Shown: positions 7,752 through 15,411 of the stretch, piece by piece
Numbering within the stretch: the first letter of the stretch is position 1
How the letters are laid out: every line of letters starts with the position of its first letter
DNA from: JAKFYM01 sp964612065
Lineage (GTDB): Bacteria; Bdellovibrionota; UBA1018; CAIPTA01
DNA length: 17,939 bases
Assembly (NCBI GenBank): GCA_964612065.1
Contig: CAZTCD010000081.1
Location: 1-17,939 of the forward strand
Reading direction: 5' to 3'
Notes under the pieces: model-generated
Seen by the model: only the letters and a program-made list of their open reading frames with translations
What the model was told of the DNA's origin: nothing
Databases searched by the model: none
Program-made: the position numbers and the translations under genes

Positions 7752-9218
7752 TCAGGCGGCTTTTTCCGGGGCTGTTTCCACTGGTAGAATCGTAACGCTC
7801 TTGGGAAGGTGAAGGCCCAGGTCTATCTTTTCCCGGTTCTCGAAGCTCTCCAGTTCCAGGCGCAGATCGCTGATGATCTGCTCGGGGTTATCATGGCCAG
7901 GCTCGATTCTCTGGAGAAGAATCACGGAGCGCGAGCTTTCAAAATGCACCTCGCGGCTTTCTCCTTTCCCTTTCAGGGCATCTCCGAGTTTTCCGTAAAA
8001 ATTCTGGATTCTTCCCGGTGAACGTTCCAGGAGATTGCCCACGCAATGGCTCAGGTTCAGGCGCACGGCGAGGTGAGGCAGGCCGGATTCAGTGAGAGAG
8101 CGGCGGCGAAGCTGGAGCGAGAGGGGATCGGCTCCGCCGGTATCCAGCACCTGGAGCATATGCGAGGCAAAGTTCGAGAGGTAGGCGTAGAGCTTCTTTT
8201 CCGCGAGACTCAGCAGGAAAAGATTGATTCCCAGGCCTGAGAGCGCAAGAACCATGGCACCCCAGGAAAACGCTTCCAGCTGAAGTAGGGCATATCCTAT
8301 CCCACAGAGGTAGAGGGTCAGAAAGTGAAGGAAGCGAGAGGTGCCGGAATGCGAAAGGCCCAGCCTGCCGAATCGGTGATGCAGGTGTTCCCTGTCTGCC
8401 ACCATAAGCCCCGTACCCCGGCGAACGCGGCGAACGATGGCCAGGAGCGTATCGAGAATCGGCACGCCCAGCGCGAAGAACAGGGCCACAAGGTCGAGGC
8501 CAGCCGAGGCGCTGTGCTGAAAGGTCATCGTGCCGAGAAACAGAAACACCGCCACGGCCTGCGCTCCTGCCTCACCAAGATAGATCTTGGCGGGATGGCG
8601 GTTCCAGAGATAAAAGCCCAGCACCGAAGGAATAGCGATGAAAAAGAGAGGATTGCGGAAGGGCGCCTCCGGGGCGCTCATCATCACCACGAAGCCGAGC
8701 ACGAGTAGGCCGATTCCGGACGAAAGCTCGTCCAGCCCGTCGATCAGATTCATGGAGTTCAGGATTCCCAGGCACCAGAACCATTTCAGGGCGTAAGCCG
8801 CCAGTGAGCCTTGCCCCAGTATTCTGTCGGGCGGGGTGGCGATGCCATCCACGGCGAGTACCAGGAAGAGAGCCACGATATTGTGGCCGAGAAATTTCCA
8901 GCGTGCCTTCAGCTCGAGCTTGTCATCGAAGAGTCCCATCCCCACGGCAAGGGCAATGGCGCTGAAGGCATAGAAAAGGCGGATGCTGTTGCCGCCGTCG
9001 AGCTCAAAGACGTGAATGGCCACGAAGCCTGCGGTAAAGCCGCCTAGAATTCCCGCTCCACCCAGCAGGGGCACGGGGCGTTCGTTATGCCGGCGTTTAT
9101 CATTGATCGCGGCGATGCTGTGGGTGCCATGAAACCGGATAAAGAGAAAGCAAAGAGCGAAGGAAACCAGGAAGGAAAATAGCGAGATCGCCCAAAGAGT
9201 TGTCGTCGAGGCCGGCAT
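7752..9218 (-). CDS. WecA/TagO-type undecaprenyl-phosphate sugar-1-phosphate transferase with C-terminal extension
   Basis: Probably loads a sugar-1-phosphate from a UDP-sugar onto undecaprenyl phosphate at the inner membrane, starting lipid-linked glycan synthesis. The 488 residues have about ten hydrophobic segments up to residue 338. Family motifs: GLFDDKLELKARWKFL (D98/D99), NSMNLIDGLDELSSGIG (D160/D163) and HLHHR at 278-282. The loop that normally reads GDSGS reads LGEAGAQ, with E216 for the usual aspartate, and the DGLDGLA motif reads DGLDELS. Residues about 343-488 form a soluble tail absent from ordinary WecA, which is about 350 residues long. The ATG has AGGA 5 bases upstream. It could be an active variant with different substrate needs or a weakened enzyme. 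Confidence 0.88.
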   Translation of the reverse strand: MPASTTTLWAISLFSFLVSFALCFLFIRFHGTHSIAAINDKRRHNERPVPLLGGAGILGGFTAGFVAIHVFELDGGNSIRLFYAFSAIALAVGMGLFDDKLELKARWKFLGHNIVALFLVLAVDGIATPPDRILGQGSLAAYALKWFWCLGILNSMNLIDGLDELSSGIGLLVLGFVVMMSAPEAPFRNPLFFIAIPSVLGFYLWNRHPAKIYLGEAGAQAVAVFLFLGTMTFQHSASAGLDLVALFFALGVPILDTLLAIVRRVRRGTGLMVADREHLHHRFGRLGLSHSGTSRFLHFLTLYLCGIGYALLQLEAFSWGAMVLALSGLGINLFLLSLAEKKLYAYLSNFASHMLQVLDTGGADPLSLQLRRRSLTESGLPHLAVRLNLSHCVGNLLERSPGRIQNFYGKLGDALKGKGESREVHFESSRSVILLQRIEPGHDNPEQIISDLRLELESFENREKIDLGLHLPKSVTILPVETAPEKAA

Positions 9219-9350
9219 TGATTTCCTATCGGCCGCCTTGCTTCTGAAATTTATGAAAACCCGTCATGAAACAAGGGAATGGCTAATTCTGTCTGTGTCG
9301 AGAAATCTCCTTGGCGAAGTTCGATCACAGGGAGGAAAATTCTTGAGCAG
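9219..9350. promoter_or_regulatory. Divergent intergenic region, promoters expected for both sides
   Basis: These 132 bases separate two divergent glycan genes, so both need a promoter here. On the minus strand, TTGTTT (about 9272-9277) and TAAATT (about 9251-9256) are 15 bases apart, a loose sigma70 pair. On the plus strand I see only a TAATTC near 9294 with no good partner. ATGAAA occurs twice within about 15 bases (from about 9252 and 9266). These are weak signals; no hairpin stands out. Confidence 0.25.
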
Positions 9351-10487
9351 ATGAACAAAGTGGCGCTCGTGGCAAACAGCTCCTGGTACCTTTTCAACTT
9401 TCGCTTGTCCTTCCTGGAAGGATTGAGGGAAGAGGGGTTCGATATTGTGCTTGCCGCCCCCGAGGACGAATTTTCCGACCGACTTCGTTCCGCGGGATTT
9501 CGTTTTCACGCTGTACCCCTGGACCGTAAGGGGATGAATCCTTTCCGTGACTTACTGGCCCTGGCGAGATTGGCGAAGGTATTCCGACAGGAGCGGCCGG
9601 GCATTGTTCATAACCACACGGTAAAGTGTGTTCTTTACGGTTCCCTCGCTTCCGTTCTGGCTTTTCCCTTCGGAGGGGGGCCGGCGGTGGTGAATTCGAT
9701 CACCGGCCTCGGCCACCTGTTCCTCACTCAGTCTCTTCCTGTGCGGGTGGTTCGTTTTTTTCTCGTGGCTTTGTATCGGGTGGTGGCCCGGTGGCCCCGC
9801 GTGCACTTTCTCTTTCAGAATCCAGACGACCTCGAAGTATTTTCCCGCTTCGGTATCACGGTTCCCGGAAAATTCACTCTGGTAAGAGGCTCCGGCATCA
9901 GCCTGCGGAAGTTTCAGCCTCCCGCCTCTGAGAGTGCATCCGGCCCCGTGCGCGTGCTTTTCGCCTCCCGGCTCCTGAAAGAAAAAGGCCTCTACGAGCT
10001 CCGGCAAGCGGGCCTGCTGCTCCAGAAAAGAGGAGTGTCGTGTGAAATCGTGATCGCCGGAAGCCTCGACGAGGGAAATCCCTCATCGATCTCGATGCAG
10101 GAGCTGCAGCAATGGCAGGGGGAAGGATGGATGCGATGGCTGGGGCATGTGGATTCCATGGACCAGCTTTATCGTGAGGTGCAAATCTGCGTGCTTCCTT
10201 CCTGGCGGGAGGGTTTGCCGCGATCGCTGTTGGAGGCGGCAGCGGCGGCACGCGCTATCGTAGCCACCGATGTGCCGGGATGCCGGGAGGTAGTGGAACA
10301 CGGGCAGACCGGCATGCTCGTTCCGGCTCGATCTCCCGAGGCTCTGGCGCAGGCCATCGAGCGGCTGTGCCGTGATCCCGCCCTCCGGCAGAGGCTGGGG
10401 ATCCGTGCACGGCAACTTGCGGAGAAGGAGTTTTCCCAGGAAAAAGTGCTGAGCAGCACCACCGGCATTTATCGGAGATTGCTCTAG
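9351..10487 (+). CDS. GT4-type glycosyltransferase, PglA/WbnK-like
   Basis: A 378-residue GT-B enzyme that probably adds a sugar to a lipid-linked intermediate. The opening KVALVANSSWYLFNFR, the IVHNHTVKCVLYGSLAS stretch at about 85-101 and VVNSITGLGHLF at about 113-124 resemble the group containing PglA-like N-acetylgalactosaminyltransferases and O-antigen GT4 enzymes. The EX7E motif is intact: E287 and E295 in REGLPRSLLEA, followed by VPGCREVVEHGQTGMLVP. I chose the ATG at 9351 because the family start NKVALVAN follows it. The frame opens at 9279, but those 24 residues look unlike protein. GGAGG lies 15 bases upstream, rather far, so initiation may be modest. It converges with asnB, 8 bases between stops. 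Confidence 0.88.
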   Translation: MNKVALVANSSWYLFNFRLSFLEGLREEGFDIVLAAPEDEFSDRLRSAGFRFHAVPLDRKGMNPFRDLLALARLAKVFRQERPGIVHNHTVKCVLYGSLASVLAFPFGGGPAVVNSITGLGHLFLTQSLPVRVVRFFLVALYRVVARWPRVHFLFQNPDDLEVFSRFGITVPGKFTLVRGSGISLRKFQPPASESASGPVRVLFASRLLKEKGLYELRQAGLLLQKRGVSCEIVIAGSLDEGNPSSISMQELQQWQGEGWMRWLGHVDSMDQLYREVQICVLPSWREGLPRSLLEAAAAARAIVATDVPGCREVVEHGQTGMLVPARSPEALAQAIERLCRDPALRQRLGIRARQLAEKEFSQEKVLSSTTGIYRRLL

Positions 10488-10495
10488 GGCGGTGC

Positions 10496-12364
10496 TTAGC
10501 GGCCGCGAAGCCAGGCTTGGGCCATCAGCGCTGGCCAGAGGCGAAGGGCGCCGTTTCCCCCCGTGCGCAAAACAGAACTCCATTCCTTCCGGATCTCGGA
10601 AGCGTTCGGCAGAGCCGAAATCGCCAGCGCTTTCTCGCTCAAAAGATCTTCCGCCCATTCCCTTAACGGCCCGCGAAGCCAGGCCCCGAGGGGAGGAGTG
10701 AATCCGCTTTTCGGGCGGCTCCAGAGGGCGGGATCGAGGCGCTTCGTGAGCAGGCGCCGGAGCATCACCTTGCCCCGGTTCCCGCGGATTCTGAGAGAAA
10801 GAGGTAGGCGCCAGGCCAGCTCCACCACTCTATGATCCAGGAAAGGGGCTCTCGTTTCGAGGCTCGCGCTCATGCTGGCTCTGTCTACCTTCACGAGAAT
10901 ATCATCGGGAAGATAGAGGAGCTGATCGCGCAGCTGCAGCCCGGGTACCCCATGAAAACCCTCCGCGAGTTTTTCTACGGGAGAATAGGCAGAAGGGGGC
11001 GAGAGGCCCTGAGCGGCGAGGGCCCAGTAAGCTTCGGCCTCGGAGGAGGCCGTGGTAGCGGCCGCGAGCTTGCGGAACTTCTCGTCGATCTGGGGGAGGC
11101 GCAGCCCCCTTTCCAGGCTTCGCACCGCGCCCAGTTTGGCTACGGAAGAGGCCATCTTCAATACAGGAGCCAGCGGAGAGGGAAGGCGCCTCGCTTTTTC
11201 AAGGAAAAGGTAGCGGTTATAGCCGGCGAAGATTTCGTCACCGCCGTCCCCGGAAAGGGCCACCGTCACATGTGGGCGTGCAAGCCGTGCCAGCAGAATG
11301 GCGGGTAGTTGTGAGGCGTCGGCGAAGGGTTCGTCGTAGATGCGGGAAAGCTCCGGTACCAGTGCCAGCGCATCGGCAGGAGACGCTTTCAGCTCCGTAT
11401 GCTCGGTGCCGAGGGTTTCCGCCACTTTGCGGGCAAAAGAGCCTTCGTCGAAGCCGCCCTCGCCGAAGCCGATGGAGAAAGTGCGGAGCTTTGGCCCTGG
11501 CCTCCCGGCGAGAAAGGAGGCGATCAGGCTGGAGTCGATGCCGCCGGATAGAAAGCAGCCGAGAGGGACATCGGAGAGGCACTGTTCCTGCACAACCTGT
11601 GAGAGCAGTTGTTCGAGTTCGGCTTCTGCGTGCTGTTCCGGAAGAGGATTCCCGAGCCCTCGCGCGGCCACCTGTGGGAGCTGCCAGTAAGGGCGGGGCT
11701 CGCCTGCCGTACCATCCTGGCTTACCTCCATCCAGTGAGCTGCCGGCAGCTTGTTGAATCCTGACTCCATCGTGAAGGGAGCGGGAACATATCCCAGAGT
11801 GAGAAAGAGATTCAAGGCCGAGGTGTTCAGGTTGGATCGGTAGGCTGGATGAGCCCGGAGGGCTTTCAGCTCGGAGGCGAAGACAAAATCCCTGCCTGCT
11901 TTTCCGTAGTACAGGGGCTTCTCGCCCATTCGATCGCGGGCCAGAAAAAGTTTCTTTTTCGTCCGGTCCCAGAGGCCGAAAGCGAACATGCCTGCCATTT
12001 TTCCTAAAGTGGCTTCGATGCCCCAGGCTTCGAAAGCGGCAAGAAGGGTTTCCGTATCGCTATGCCCCTGGAAGCGGGCGCCTTTGGCCTCCAGCTCCTT
12101 GCGGAGCTGGAGGTGGTTGTAGATTTCCCCGTTGAACGTGAGAACGAAGCGCCCGGACCTGCTCATCATGGGCTGAGCGCCGGCGGGGCTCAGATCCAAA
12201 ATCGAGAGCCTTCTGTGCCCGAAAGCGATGGTTTGAGGCCCCGCTTCCGCCCACAAGCCGCCTGCGTCGGGACCGCGATGCAACAGCGTGAGCGCCATTT
12301 TTTCCGCGATCGCTCGCGCTTCTTCCAGGGGTTGGCTGCCGAGGTAGCCGTTGATTCCACACAT
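10496..12364 (-). CDS. asnB: Asparagine synthetase (glutamine-hydrolysing), AsnB-type amidotransferase
   Basis: ATP-dependent transfer of glutamine nitrogen to a carboxyl group. The 622-residue length is normal for the longer bacterial AsnB class. The N-terminal glutaminase domain has nucleophile C2 (MCGINGYLG), LLHRGPDAGG, FNGEIYNH and GHSDTETLL. The synthetase domain has the PP-loop FLSGGIDSSL (SGGIDS at 273-278), SGDGGDEIFAGYNRY at about 371-385, and LPDDILVKVDRASM with ETRAPFLDHR. It may make asparagine, but members inside polysaccharide loci can amidate sugar acids, and the neighbours here are glycosyltransferases; sequence alone does not decide. It lies 45 bases downstream of the Cys-rich protein gene in the same direction. 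The ribosome site (TAGG just before the ATG) is poor. Confidence 0.92.
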   Translation of the reverse strand: MCGINGYLGSQPLEEARAIAEKMALTLLHRGPDAGGLWAEAGPQTIAFGHRRLSILDLSPAGAQPMMSRSGRFVLTFNGEIYNHLQLRKELEAKGARFQGHSDTETLLAAFEAWGIEATLGKMAGMFAFGLWDRTKKKLFLARDRMGEKPLYYGKAGRDFVFASELKALRAHPAYRSNLNTSALNLFLTLGYVPAPFTMESGFNKLPAAHWMEVSQDGTAGEPRPYWQLPQVAARGLGNPLPEQHAEAELEQLLSQVVQEQCLSDVPLGCFLSGGIDSSLIASFLAGRPGPKLRTFSIGFGEGGFDEGSFARKVAETLGTEHTELKASPADALALVPELSRIYDEPFADASQLPAILLARLARPHVTVALSGDGGDEIFAGYNRYLFLEKARRLPSPLAPVLKMASSVAKLGAVRSLERGLRLPQIDEKFRKLAAATTASSEAEAYWALAAQGLSPPSAYSPVEKLAEGFHGVPGLQLRDQLLYLPDDILVKVDRASMSASLETRAPFLDHRVVELAWRLPLSLRIRGNRGKVMLRRLLTKRLDPALWSRPKSGFTPPLGAWLRGPLREWAEDLLSEKALAISALPNASEIRKEWSSVLRTGGNGALRLWPALMAQAWLRGR

Positions 12365-12388
12365 CCTATTCAGGATAAGGGATGAGGC

Positions 12389-12400
12389 GTTGCCGGCAAC
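12389..12400. repeat. Perfect 12-base palindrome upstream of asnB
   Basis: GTTGCCGGCAAC is its own reverse complement. It sits in the 45-base gap between the Cys-rich gene stop and the asnB start, about 25 bases before the asnB ATG on the minus strand. It could be a repressor site or form a short hairpin in the leader. No T-run follows, so it is not an intrinsic terminator. Confidence 0.35.
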
Positions 12401-12409
12401 CGATAAATA

Positions 12410-12808
12410 TCAATCTTCTTTGGCCCGGCCGCGGCCGCGCTTCCGGCCATTTTTCTTTACGGCCTTACAGGCATCAGAAAGCTCAGCTTCATGCTGCTTC
12501 AGGCACTTGATGATCGCGCCTTGGCCGGGTTTTACGCCGCTGCAAAATTTTTCTGCGTCGCCTTTGCAGGCCTCACGAGCCTCTCCGAATTTCTCCTTGA
12601 GCTTGCTCTTCATTTGTTCGATATGGGCTCGGCATTCCCCGGTAAGCTTGGATTCGTTTTCCTTCATGCAGCGAACCACGGCTCCCTGGCCGGGAGTTAC
12701 CGAGCCGCAGTATTTTTCGCGGTCGGCTTTGCAGGGTCTATCGTTTTCGCCCTCTGCCAGGGCAGGCAGGCTCAGGCAGGCAAACGCCAGGATCAAGAAC
12801 ATCTTCAT
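12410..12808 (-). CDS. Small exported protein with two Cys-rich repeats
   Basis: A 132-residue protein of unknown function. Residues 1-18 form a clear signal peptide (MKMFLILAFACLSLPALA, cleavage after A-L-A), so it should be periplasmic or secreted. The mature part has two repeats of a four-cysteine unit, C26-C34-C47-C59 and C81-C89-C102-C114, with identical spacing (8, 13, 12) and a repeat period of 55. Each repeat carries the same V-x-P-G-Q-G-A core. This matches what I recall of the Golgi GLG1-type Cys-rich repeat (PF00839), which also occurs in bacterial periplasmic proteins. The last 18 residues are highly basic (KKNGRKRGRGRAK). AAGGAGAGGT before the ATG is an excellent ribosome site. 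It lies 53 bases downstream of lon, same strand. Confidence 0.85.
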   Translation of the reverse strand: MKMFLILAFACLSLPALAEGENDRPCKADREKYCGSVTPGQGAVVRCMKENESKLTGECRAHIEQMKSKLKEKFGEAREACKGDAEKFCSGVKPGQGAIIKCLKQHEAELSDACKAVKKNGRKRGRGRAKED

Positions 12809-12861
12809 AAACCTCTCCTTGGTTCTGTGTATTCTATGGTCTTGAAGATTTTACGCCCGGC

Positions 12862-15276
12862 CTAGCGGAGAGCAAGGCGGAATACATCCTCGATCCGGGA
12901 TACCGGTAGGATGCGAAGGTCGGCTCTGTGGGCTTTCGGAATCTCTTTCAGGTCCTTCTCGTTCAGGTAGGGGAGAAGGATCGTGCGGATACCGGCCCGC
13001 TTGGCGGCCAATACCTTTTCCCGGATGCCGCCCACGGGGAGCACTTTCCCCACCAGGCTGAGCTCGCCTGTCATTGCCAGGCGGGGGTGCACGCGCCTGC
13101 CTGAAACCAGAGAAAGCAAGGCCGTAGCCATCGTGATACCCGCACTCGGGCCGTCTTTAGGCACGGCTCCGGCCGGTATATGCAGATGGATATCCCGCTT
13201 CTGGAACCATTCCTGGGGGCTGAGCTTGGAGGGTTTGCCGTTTTCGAAAATGGGGAGGTGCTCCTCGGTAACCATTTTTTTCACATGGCTCAGAGCGATC
13301 TTGGCGCTCTCCACCATCACTTCACCCATTTGGCCGGTGAGCTTGAGCTCGCCCTTTCCTTCCAGCGCGATGGCTTCGATGAAAAGAATGTCGCCGCCGG
13401 CGGCCGTCCACGCAAGGCCCGTAACCACTCCCGGCTGGGTCATTCGTTCCGCGGTCTCGTTATAAAAGCGTTGCGGGCCGAGCCAGTCTTCGAGCTCTTT
13501 TTCCCTCAGCACAATAGAGGATTTTTTCCGCTTCTCCACCACGAGCCGGGCCGCGCGCCTGGCGATCCGATCCATCTGTTTCTGAAAGGAGCGCACTCCT
13601 GGCTCTCTCGCGTAATCGCGGATGATTTTCCGCAGGGTGGCCTTCGGAACTTTCACGGCTTCTTTGGGGAGGCCGTGCTTTTCGAGCGAGCGCGGAATCA
13701 CATAGTCTTCCGCGATATGCTCTTTCTCCTCCAGGGTATAGCCGGGGAGCTCGATCACTTCCATCCGGTCGAGCAGGGCGGCCGGGATCGTTTGCAGAGT
13801 GTTCGCCGTGGCGATGAAGAGCACTTTGCTCAGATCGTAAGGCACATCAAGGTAGTGATCGAGAAAGGTGGAGTTCTGCTCGGGGTCGAGCACTTCGAGG
13901 AGGGCCGAGGCAGGATCGCCCTGGAAGGAAGAGCCGAGCTTGTCGATCTCGTCGAGCATGATCACGGGATTGCTGGTGCCGGCCCGTTTCATGCCCTGAA
14001 GGATCTTGCCGGGCATCGCGCCGATATAGGTGCGGCGATGGCCTTTGATCTCGGCCTCATCCCGCATTCCGCCCAGGGAGAAACGGAAAAATTCGCGCCC
14101 AAGGCCTTCCGCGATGCTTTTTCCGAGGCTGGTTTTTCCCACGCCGGGAGGGCCCACAAAGCAAAGAATCGAACCGTGGTAATCCGGCTTGAGCTTGCGC
14201 ACGGCGAGGAATTCGAGGATGCGCTCCTTGACCTTCTCCAGGCCGAAATGCCCGCGGTCCAGCACCCGGCGGGTGTGGTTCAGGTTGAGATTGTCTTTTG
14301 AAATCTGGTTCCAGGGGAGGGAGGCGATCCAGTCCACATAGGTGCGGGCCATATTGAATTCCGGAGAGGCCTCTGGAATGGTCTGCAAACGGCGGAGCTC
14401 ATCTTCGGCCACCTTGGCCGCGTGGGGCGGGAGCTGCCCATTGGACAGCGTCTCTTTGAGGAGTTTCGTTTCGCGGCTCTTATCGTCTTCTTCGATGCCG
14501 AGCTCTTTCTTGATGCTTTTCAGCTGTTCCTTGAGGAAGAATTCGCGCTGAATCTTGCTCACCCGGGCGTCTACCTCGGTGGACAGCTTCTTCTGAAGAG
14601 ACGAAAGATCCTGTTCCTTCTTGAGGAATACGAGAAGTTTCAGGAGGCGCTCTTTCACATCCGTGGTTTCCACGAAATCCTGGGCTTCCGATCCTCTCGG
14701 GCTGATCGCGAACGCCACGAGATCGGCCAGCGATCCCCGGGTGGGGGTATTGATCATGGCGAGCTTGAGCTCTTCGGTGAAGAACGGATTGTTTTCAGAA
14801 AGCTGGCGCACCTGCCGGATCACTTCGCGGGCCAGGGCTTCCACTTCGGGGTCTTTGGCGTTTTTATCGTCATGGTAGCTTACCGAGGCCGAAAGAAAGG
14901 GATCCGAGGTGAGAGGATTGTCGATCGCGAAGCGCTGCACTCCGTGCACCAAAAGGGTGAGGGAGCCGTCCGGCATATTCACTCTTTTCAAAACTCTGGC
15001 GCTCACGCCCTTTTTATAAAGATCGGGAAAACCGTAAGAAACCTCGGGGCTCTCGCTGGCCTCTTTGGGCCCCTCGATGGTCTTGAGTTTTTTCTTGGGC
15101 AGAATGAGGCCGATGATGGATTTATCGGTAAGAGCTTTTTCCACGGCGATCACGCTCTTCCCCCGGGCCACCTGCAGGCTCGACATCAATCCGGGCAATA
15201 CCGGGCTGCCATCGAACGGAAGGATGGGAAGTACGGGAGGGAGCTGTGGATTTACGATCACTAAGTCCTGGCTCAT
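12862..15276 (-). CDS. lon: ATP-dependent protease Lon (LonA)
   Basis: A cytoplasmic AAA+ serine protease that degrades misfolded and selected regulatory proteins. The 804-residue length is typical. Domains: substrate-binding N domain about 15-215 (PILPFDGSPVLPG); coiled-coil linker about 215-320 (SKIQREFFLKEQLKSIKKEL); AAA+ with Walker A GPPGVGKT at 375-382, GGMRDEAEIKGHRRTYIG at about 402-419 and Walker B VIMLDEID at 438-445; and a C-terminal peptidase domain with the Ser-Lys dyad S711 (PKDGPSAGI) and K754 (GGIREKVLAAKRAG). All catalytic parts are intact. No Shine-Dalgarno sequence precedes the ATG, whereas a sigma32-like promoter ends only about 10 bases upstream. Heat-shock control of lon is known in E. 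coli and is inferred here. Confidence 0.97.
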   Translation of the reverse strand: MSQDLVIVNPQLPPVLPILPFDGSPVLPGLMSSLQVARGKSVIAVEKALTDKSIIGLILPKKKLKTIEGPKEASESPEVSYGFPDLYKKGVSARVLKRVNMPDGSLTLLVHGVQRFAIDNPLTSDPFLSASVSYHDDKNAKDPEVEALAREVIRQVRQLSENNPFFTEELKLAMINTPTRGSLADLVAFAISPRGSEAQDFVETTDVKERLLKLLVFLKKEQDLSSLQKKLSTEVDARVSKIQREFFLKEQLKSIKKELGIEEDDKSRETKLLKETLSNGQLPPHAAKVAEDELRRLQTIPEASPEFNMARTYVDWIASLPWNQISKDNLNLNHTRRVLDRGHFGLEKVKERILEFLAVRKLKPDYHGSILCFVGPPGVGKTSLGKSIAEGLGREFFRFSLGGMRDEAEIKGHRRTYIGAMPGKILQGMKRAGTSNPVIMLDEIDKLGSSFQGDPASALLEVLDPEQNSTFLDHYLDVPYDLSKVLFIATANTLQTIPAALLDRMEVIELPGYTLEEKEHIAEDYVIPRSLEKHGLPKEAVKVPKATLRKIIRDYAREPGVRSFQKQMDRIARRAARLVVEKRKKSSIVLREKELEDWLGPQRFYNETAERMTQPGVVTGLAWTAAGGDILFIEAIALEGKGELKLTGQMGEVMVESAKIALSHVKKMVTEEHLPIFENGKPSKLSPQEWFQKRDIHLHIPAGAVPKDGPSAGITMATALLSLVSGRRVHPRLAMTGELSLVGKVLPVGGIREKVLAAKRAGIRTILLPYLNEKDLKEIPKAHRADLRILPVSRIEDVFRLALR

Positions 15277-15285
15277 ATTAGGTAT

Positions 15286-15314
15286 AAGTTGGGGCCGGTT
15301 CGTTCCTTGGCAAG
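15286..15314 (-). promoter_or_regulatory. Candidate sigma32 (heat-shock) promoter for lon
   Basis: On the minus strand CTTGCCA (15314-15308) and CCCCAACTT (15294-15286) are separated by 13 bases. The E. coli sigma32 consensus is roughly CTTGAAA, 11-16 bases, CCCCATNT, so the -35 matches 5 of 7 and the CCCCA core matches fully. Transcription would start at about 15278-15280, leaving the lon ATG (15276) almost without a leader, which agrees with the absence of a Shine-Dalgarno sequence. Two perfect 10-base palindromes lie upstream: TTTGCGCAAA (15335-15344) and TTTTCGAAAA (15392-15401). Confidence 0.4.
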
Positions 15315-15411
15315 CGTTCTATCCGGTTTTCCCGTTTGCGCAAAGCGTCCTAGCACTTTCCAGCGGGTCAGAAGGAGGAACAAATACCAAGTTTTCGAAA
15401 AGAAGGGGGAA

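Noticed and set aside
13180..14301. Open frame of 373 codons on the plus strand opposite lon
   Set aside because: It is the antisense of the intact lon AAA+ and protease region. Its sequence is rich in His, Gly and Phe as mirrored codons would be, and it lacks a ribosome site or any recognisable domain.
14422..15264. Open frame of 280 codons on the plus strand opposite the lon N-terminus
   Set aside because: Also a shadow of lon. Lon is continuous and conserved through this part, so the antisense frame has no independent support.
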